Origin: an uncultured Alphaproteobacteria bacterium
GTDB lineage: Bacteria; Pseudomonadota; Alphaproteobacteria; RF32; CAG-239
Length of the DNA stretch: 10,523 bases
NCBI GenBank assembly: GCA_904501925.1
Contig: CAJGCO010000032.1
Location: 1 to 10,523, forward strand
Direction of reading: 5' to 3'
Below the pieces are notes generated by a model, which saw nothing but the letters and a program-made list of their open reading frames with translations, had not been told where the DNA came from and searched no databases. Both the position numbers and the translations under genes were made by a program. This document shows, piece after piece, positions 5,701 through 10,523 of the stretch (its first letter is position 1; each line of letters starts with the position of its first letter).

Positions 5701-6180
5701 ATGAGTAAGTTAAAAGAACGAAAACAACTATTTAATATGCTTCAACGTTCAGTTGATGCTGTTTATACTAATTTTTCAAAGGTTATTCAAGTTAAGGGTT
5801 TAGAACAATGTGTTGTAGCTTTAATATATGCTCATTTATTTCAAAAAGTACAATCTTCCAAATATAAATATTTAGATTTAAATTCTGAATATAATAAAAA
5901 CTGTGATTCAGTTAAATCAACACCTAATTTTCCCAAAGGGGTTCGTCCTGATATTATTTTACATAAAATGTGGAGTAATGATGAAAATAAAATAGCTATT
6001 GAATTTAAAGGATGGTGGAATAATGACGATGAAAAGGATATTCAAAAATTGAAAGATTTAACTAATCCAACAGGTGAATATAAGTATTTATTAGGTGTCT
6101 GGGTATTGTTAGAAAAAGATGCTCCATCTTATAAATTTGTAATAAATGGTGAAGAAAAGGATAGCATTGATGCAGAATAA
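5701..6180 (+). CDS. Small PD-(D/E)XK nuclease-like protein, 159 residues
   Basis: The start has GAGAGGTGAT ending 2 bases before the ATG, a strong ribosome site, 10 bases after the previous stop. RPDIILHKMWSNDENKIAIEFKGWW at residues 82-106 shows the PD-(D/E)XK pattern: D84, then E101-x-K103 on the next strand. A preceding helix contains E35 (LEQCVVALIYAHLF), and a following helix is DIQKLKDLT (113-121), leading to a strand YLLGVWVLLEK (129-139). All presumed metal-binding and catalytic residues are present, so DNA or RNA cleavage is plausible. It is too small to be a complete type II enzyme with an obvious recognition domain. The gene is bracketed exactly by a 23-base direct repeat, suggesting separate insertion. 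It could be a third part of the module upstream or an independent defence gene. Confidence 0.85.
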   Translation: MSKLKERKQLFNMLQRSVDAVYTNFSKVIQVKGLEQCVVALIYAHLFQKVQSSKYKYLDLNSEYNKNCDSVKSTPNFPKGVRPDIILHKMWSNDENKIAIEFKGWWNNDDEKDIQKLKDLTNPTGEYKYLLGVWVLLEKDAPSYKFVINGEEKDSIDAE

Positions 6181-7378
6181 TCAAAAAATACCTGAGGGGT
6201 GGAGTGTTAAGAAATTAAAGCATTGTCTTTCATTGTTAAAAGATGGTACCCATGGCACACATACGGATGTTATTGATGGAGTTAAACTGTTAAGTGCTAA
6301 AGATATAATAGATGGAAATGTTTTATTACCTGTTGATTCTAGACATATTTCTGATGATGATTTTAATATGCTTCACAAAAAATATCATATACAGAATAAT
6401 GATGTTGTTTTAACTATTGTTGGAACAATAGGAAGATGCGCAATAATAAAAAATTATAATAACAATTACACTTTCCAACGTAGTGTCGCCATTCTAAGAC
6501 CAAATACAGAAATTATTTCCAAATATCTTTTTTCTTATATTCAAGGAAATTCTTTTCAAAAAGAACTCTTAAAAAGACAAAGTGTTTCTGCACAACCAGG
6601 TGTATATCTTGATGATTTATCAAAAATTTCTTTAATTTTTCCTCCATTGCCGGAGCAGGAGAAGATTGCGGGGATTTTGGGGACTTGGGATGAGGCGATT
6701 GAAAAGTTATCATCTTTAATAGAGCAAAAGAAAAACTTAAAAAAAGGTCTGATGCAAAGACTCTTAACCGGCAAAACCCGCCTCAACGGCTTCATCCAAC
6801 CTTGGAAAGAAGTTAAATTAGGCGAAATTTTATTTTCAATTAGCAAGCGAAATAAAGATTTAACAATTAAACGAGTTTTGAGCGTTACAAATAGCAGAGG
6901 CTTTGTTTTACCTGAAGAACAATTTGCTAGAAGTGTTGCTAGTGAAGATTTAAGCAATTATAAAATCGTAAAGAAAGGTGAGTTTGCTTATAATCCTTCA
7001 CGTTTGAATGTTGGGTCAATTGATAGGTTAGATAATTTTGAAAATGGTGTTTTAAGCCCCATGTATGTGATATTTAAATGTGGTGATAAAATAAATTCCG
7101 ATTATATGAAGCATTGGATAGATACAGCAGAATTTAATACGAAAGTGCGTAACTCAGCACAAGGAAGTGTTCGAGAAACTGTTGATTTCAAAACATTATC
7201 AACTATAAAAATCTTTTTTCCTTCTGACATTAACGAGCAACAGGCTATTGCTAATGTTTTATCAGCTGCTGATGAAGAAATTGACCTTTTGAACAAAAAA
7301 TTAGAAGCCTTAAAGGAACAAAAGAAAGGCTTAATGCAACAACTCTTAACCGGTCAAACCCGCGTGAAAGTGAACTAA
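6170..7378 (+). CDS. hsdS: Type I specificity subunit with two target-recognition domains
   Basis: Encodes 402 residues from ATG 6170, with AAAGGA 8 bases upstream. The in-frame ATG at 6146 lacks a ribosome site, and family members begin close to the IPEGW motif (7-11 here). TRD1 is about residues 7-155, then the central conserved region (PPLPEQEKIAGIL at 158-170, LMQRLLTGKTR at 194-204). TRD2 begins near PWKEVKLGEI (211-220), and the C-terminal conserved region ends with LMQQLLTGQTR at 388-398. The two TRDs read the two halves of a split target; the conserved helices hold two HsdM copies. It overlaps the nuclease-like gene by 11 bases. A GC-rich patch in the central region (6641-6700, 34 of 60 bases G or C) stands out from its AT-rich surroundings, which suggests a mosaic assembled by domain exchange. 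Confidence 0.96.
   Translation: MQNNQKIPEGWSVKKLKHCLSLLKDGTHGTHTDVIDGVKLLSAKDIIDGNVLLPVDSRHISDDDFNMLHKKYHIQNNDVVLTIVGTIGRCAIIKNYNNNYTFQRSVAILRPNTEIISKYLFSYIQGNSFQKELLKRQSVSAQPGVYLDDLSKISLIFPPLPEQEKIAGILGTWDEAIEKLSSLIEQKKNLKKGLMQRLLTGKTRLNGFIQPWKEVKLGEILFSISKRNKDLTIKRVLSVTNSRGFVLPEEQFARSVASEDLSNYKIVKKGEFAYNPSRLNVGSIDRLDNFENGVLSPMYVIFKCGDKINSDYMKHWIDTAEFNTKVRNSAQGSVRETVDFKTLSTIKIFFPSDINEQQAIANVLSAADEEIDLLNKKLEALKEQKKGLMQQLLTGQTRVKVN
6179..6201 (+). repeat. Direct repeat copy 2 (within the start of the full-length hsdS)
   Basis: Partner of 5674-5696, with starts 505 bases apart. Here it encodes N-Q-K-I-P-E-G, the conserved N-terminal motif of HsdS, so this copy is probably the original and the left copy the duplicate. 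Confidence 0.95.
6751..7364 (+). repeat. Imperfect direct repeats of the two conserved regions of hsdS
   Basis: The segments 6751-6782 and 7333-7364 are similar (both have ACTCTTAACCGG followed by AAACCCGC) and encode LMQ-x-LLTG-x-TR twice. Such repeats lie at the ends of TRDs in HsdS and can serve as sites for TRD exchange by homologous recombination. Only the two terminal segments are repeated; the DNA between is TRD2. Confidence 0.8.
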
Positions 7379-7379
7379 T

Positions 7380-8333
7380 ATGAAAACAGATGTTTACTTT
7401 GCAAAAGATGGTCCTTCTAGAGTTATAGCATATAAAAATGCTAAAAATCAGAATGTGTTTTTACAAATAGGTAGAGCTGAATATGCACCATCGATTCAAA
7501 GTATTCTTATTTGTGACAGTCAATACGATATAGAAAAAGTAATTGAAAATGCTTTTCAATATACTTTAACTGAAGTTAAAAATATTGAAATCGGAATCAA
7601 ACAAAAATACATATGGAAACCTCTGTTACAACAAAATATTCAAAAAGAGTTAGATTTTGATGTTCCTGAATTATACAGAGCCAAAAGAAACTTAAGTATT
7701 TTAATGCAAAAATTACAAGAATTATTGTTGTATGTTGAGCCATCTTCTGAAGGGCTAAAAGCATATAGTCATAAAATAAAAGAAACTCTTATCCTTGCTT
7801 GTACGGAATTGGAAAATTATTTTAAGATTTATGAACTTGGAAAAAACAAAAGAACAGCCGATTATATAAAAATATTAGAGTTGGTTGATTTAACAAAATA
7901 TAAAATATCATTGGTAGGATATATTAATCCTTATAAATGTTGCCCTTTTGAAAATTGGAATACATCAGGAACAACGCAGTCAATATCATGGTATGATGCT
8001 TATACAAAAATAAAACATAACAGTAACAAAGATTTTCATTTAGCAACATTAGAAAACTGTATTAATGCGATATCGGCAAATATAATTATGTTTGCTATTC
8101 GCTATTCTCCTATATCATTGTATAACGAATTTGATACATGTTCGCAATTAACCAGAGGGTCTGTAGATTTTAGAATAGAGGATACAGAAGATATATATAT
8201 TCCAATATATGAAGGCAAAAAAAGCCATGTTGGAAGTTTTGATGTTCCTTATATTTTTAAAAATGGTGAATCAATACATTATACATATGATATTCATGAA
8301 CAAATTTCGTTTATTGAAGGACCAATAAAATGA
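7380..8333 (+). CDS. Unrecognised 317-residue protein between hsdS and hsdR
   Basis: The ATG lies 1 base after the hsdS stop with no clear ribosome site, so translation is probably coupled. The stop overlaps the hsdR start (ATGA, 8330-8333). I recall similar hypothetical proteins but no named family. Two segments look conserved: a helical region with SEGLKAYSHKIKETLILACTELENYFK (TELEN at residues 142-146), and SWYDAYTKIKHN at 203-214 followed by a helix ATLENCINAISANIIMFAIRY. The W-Y-x-A-Y-x-x-x-K-H layout with a helical bundle is loosely like HEPN-type proteins, but the HEPN Arg-x4-6-His motif is not seen, so an RNase role is not supported. The C-terminal part is strand-rich. There is no membrane segment. 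Its coupling to both R-M genes suggests it is made in step with them; its job is unknown. Confidence 0.9.
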   Translation: MKTDVYFAKDGPSRVIAYKNAKNQNVFLQIGRAEYAPSIQSILICDSQYDIEKVIENAFQYTLTEVKNIEIGIKQKYIWKPLLQQNIQKELDFDVPELYRAKRNLSILMQKLQELLLYVEPSSEGLKAYSHKIKETLILACTELENYFKIYELGKNKRTADYIKILELVDLTKYKISLVGYINPYKCCPFENWNTSGTTQSISWYDAYTKIKHNSNKDFHLATLENCINAISANIIMFAIRYSPISLYNEFDTCSQLTRGSVDFRIEDTEDIYIPIYEGKKSHVGSFDVPYIFKNGESIHYTYDIHEQISFIEGPIK

Positions 8334-10523
8334 CTGCACACCACATTCTTCCTGATTTTGATGAAGCTAACAGTTCGCAAATTCCAGCGATTTTGCAACT
8401 TATTAACTTGGGATATACTTATATTCCAAGACATGAGGTTGATAATTATCGTGACAGCAAGAGCCAATATATTTTGCGTGATATTGCAATCAAATCCTTG
8501 CGAGAGATAAATCCGTCAGAAATATCTGATAAAAGTATTGATGAGGCTATTTTTGGATTAGAGAAAATAAAGCTTGATGATGGTGTGGTCAAAGCTTCGG
8601 AAATTATTTTTTCTAATTTGCTTAGTGGTGTATCTGTTCCCGAAATTATTGATGGCAAGAAAACATCTCCACAATTAAGGTTTATAAATTGGGATGAGCC
8701 AGAAAAAAATATGTTTCATGTGGTCGCAGAATTTGAAATTGAAGAAGATCAAAATCGCAGACCGGACATTGTTTTGTTTGTAAATGGTATTCCTTTTGCA
8801 GTTATTGAATGCAAAAAAGCCTCTGTTTTGGTTGATGAGGCTATTCATCAGATGATAAGAAACCAAAAATATACGCAAACACCAAAGTTCTTTTTGTTCC
8901 CACAAATATTGATTGCAACCAATGTTAATGAAATAAAATATGGAACAATGCTCACTCCATTTGAGTTTTATTCAGTTTGGAAAGAAAAAAATGCAACAGA
9001 CACTTATAATCAAAAAGTGTTAGAAAGTATAAATAAACCAGTTGATACAGCTGTTATTAAGAAAATTGCATCAGATTTATCAAGATATTCTTATAATCAA
9101 TGTGAAAAAGAAACTCCGTCAGCTCAAGATAGAGGAATTTATAGCCTGTTAGAGCCTGCTCGTTTGCTTGATTTGGTTAGAAACTTTATCATTTATGATA
9201 ATGGAATTAAGAAAGTTACGCGCTATCAGCAATATTTTGCTATTAAAAAGACAATAGCAAAAATTCAAAATCAACATGAAAATGGTAAACGTCATGGTGG
9301 ACTTATCTGGCATACACAAGGTAGCGGAAAGTCTTTAACTATGGTTATGTTGGTTAAAAACTTAATTGAAACCGTTAACAATCCAAGAGTTATTGTTGTA
9401 ACAGACAGAACAGACCTTGATATTCAGATTAGAGATACATTTGCAGCTTGCAATATCAAAAAAGGTGTTCAACAAGCAACATCATGCGCAGATTTAGTTA
9501 AAAAAATTGAATCCAAAACATTAGATGTTATTACAACATTAGTTCATAAGTTTGATAAACCGACAGATTTTGTTGATAATGATAACAACATTTTTGTTTT
9601 GATTGATGAAGCACACAGAACACAAGGTGGTGATGCCAATGCGATGATGAACAAGATGTTGCCTAGAGCTTGTCAGATTGCCTTTACCGGAACACCTTTA
9701 ATGAAAAAAGTTCCCGAACGTTTGAAAGGCAAAGTTGCCTCAAAATCTGAATCTATTCAAAAATTTGGTGGCTTAATTGATGAATATACAATATCAGAAG
9801 CTGAAAAAGACGGTGCTGTGTTGCCTCTTATTTATCAAGGACGCTTTGTTGACCAGAAAATTGATGCGATTGCTGATAAATTTTATGAAAGGCTTGCTTC
9901 AAAATTTTCGGAGAGTGAACGTAAGGACTTTGCTAAAAAATGTATATCAAGTTCTGTTTTGGAAGAAACATCTCAACGTATTGAAATGATAGCTTTAGAT
10001 GTTAATGACCATTTTATAAAAAACTTTAAGGATACAGGATTAAAAGGTCAGCTTGTTGCTCCGAGTAAATATGCTGCTGTAATGTTTAAAAACGCTTTGG
10101 ATATGCTTGGATGTATTAATTCAGAAGTTGTTATTTCTGATACATTAGCTGATGAAGGCAAAGATGATGTAAATGCTACACATAAAAAAGCAGTTACCGA
10201 ATATTTAGCAGAGCAAAAACATAAATATGGTTCTTTGGAAACAAGAGAAAAGCAAATAATCCAAGATTATAAGAAAAATCCTGAAGGTTGTGAACTCATC
10301 ATTGTTGTTGATAAATTGTTGACTGGTTTTGATGCTCCTCGTGATACTGCATTATATTTGGCAAAGCAATTAAAAGACCATAACTTATTACAAGCAATTG
10401 CAAGAGTTAATCGTGTATTTGATGGTGATGCTGGCAAACAAAGCAAAACTGCTGGTTTGATTGTTGACTACTCTAAAAATGCTAAAAACCTTAAAAATGC
10501 TTTAGAGTTATTTTCTAACTATG
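8330..10523 (+). CDS. hsdR: Type I restriction enzyme R subunit (helicase-nuclease), N-terminal 731 residues; 3' end beyond the window
   Basis: Open from ATG 8330 to the right edge without a stop; full-length HsdR is near 1000 residues, so roughly the last quarter is missing. HsdR joins the HsdM-HsdS methylase, moves DNA by ATP hydrolysis and cuts it away from an unmethylated site. The N-terminal nuclease domain has RPDIVLF and VIECKK, with D146, E160 and K162 as the PD-(D/E)XK residues. The SF2 motor has Walker A HTQGSGKS (328-335), DEAH (426-429), FTGTP motif III (452-456), a LLTGFDAP segment and QAIARVNR motif VI (688-695). The start overlaps the previous stop by 4 bases (ATGA), so translation is likely coupled through reinitiation. 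All catalytic motifs within the window are intact. Confidence 0.97.
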   Translation, partial: MTAHHILPDFDEANSSQIPAILQLINLGYTYIPRHEVDNYRDSKSQYILRDIAIKSLREINPSEISDKSIDEAIFGLEKIKLDDGVVKASEIIFSNLLSGVSVPEIIDGKKTSPQLRFINWDEPEKNMFHVVAEFEIEEDQNRRPDIVLFVNGIPFAVIECKKASVLVDEAIHQMIRNQKYTQTPKFFLFPQILIATNVNEIKYGTMLTPFEFYSVWKEKNATDTYNQKVLESINKPVDTAVIKKIASDLSRYSYNQCEKETPSAQDRGIYSLLEPARLLDLVRNFIIYDNGIKKVTRYQQYFAIKKTIAKIQNQHENGKRHGGLIWHTQGSGKSLTMVMLVKNLIETVNNPRVIVVTDRTDLDIQIRDTFAACNIKKGVQQATSCADLVKKIESKTLDVITTLVHKFDKPTDFVDNDNNIFVLIDEAHRTQGGDANAMMNKMLPRACQIAFTGTPLMKKVPERLKGKVASKSESIQKFGGLIDEYTISEAEKDGAVLPLIYQGRFVDQKIDAIADKFYERLASKFSESERKDFAKKCISSSVLEETSQRIEMIALDVNDHFIKNFKDTGLKGQLVAPSKYAAVMFKNALDMLGCINSEVVISDTLADEGKDDVNATHKKAVTEYLAEQKHKYGSLETREKQIIQDYKKNPEGCELIIVVDKLLTGFDAPRDTALYLAKQLKDHNLLQAIARVNRVFDGDAGKQSKTAGLIVDYSKNAKNLKNALELFSNY

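Noticed and set aside
6146..6169. Longer start for the full-length hsdS
   Set aside because: No ribosome site before 6146; ATG 6170 has AAAGGA at good spacing and fits the family's N terminus.
9777..9989. Plus-strand open frame of 70 codons within hsdR
   Set aside because: It lies in another frame of hsdR, whose motifs continue intact on both sides.

Overview
The window comes from an AT-rich bacterial chromosome or mobile element. It is a defence island built around a type I restriction-modification (R-M) operon. The lineage cannot be fixed from the sequence. The standard code is used, most genes have strong purine-rich Shine-Dalgarno sites, and the promoters look sigma-70-like, which argues mildly against Bacteroidota. 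No rRNA, tRNA, CRISPR array, transposase or integrase was seen.

Left part (1-1062), minus strand. A gene that runs off the left edge encodes an SRA/YDG-like modified-base-reading domain (<1-491), the kind found at the N terminus of type IV, HNH-type restriction enzymes. Upstream of it is a 277-base spacer with heptad-phased repeats and a terminator. Next comes a small gene for a GIY-YIG-like protein of 97 residues (769-1062).

Middle spacer (1063-1351). It holds a good promoter, a terminator about 75 bases further on (a candidate small RNA), three copies of ATTACAGC, and the promoter of the main operon.

Main operon (1352 to the right edge), plus strand. Nine genes follow with gaps of 10 bases or less, or with overlaps: a half-size hsdS (one target-recognition domain), hsdM, a Fic protein with an N-terminal antitoxin-like domain and a C-terminal winged helix, an unrecognised 251-residue soluble protein, a four-helix membrane protein, a small PD-(D/E)XK nuclease-like protein, a full-length hsdS with two recognition domains, an unrecognised 317-residue protein, and hsdR (N-terminal 731 residues; it continues past the edge).

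How it may work together. HsdM with either S subunit would methylate host DNA, and HsdR would join to cleave unmodified DNA. The presence of two different S proteins could give two specificities. Four or five genes that R-M does not need are embedded in the operon. The 251-residue protein and the four-helix membrane protein form an overlapping pair whose layout resembles RexA/RexB of phage lambda and Kiwa (KwaB/KwaA), so they are the best candidate for an undescribed defence module. The nuclease-like gene is bracketed by a 23-base direct repeat derived from the start of hsdS, which marks it as a separately inserted (or excisable) unit.
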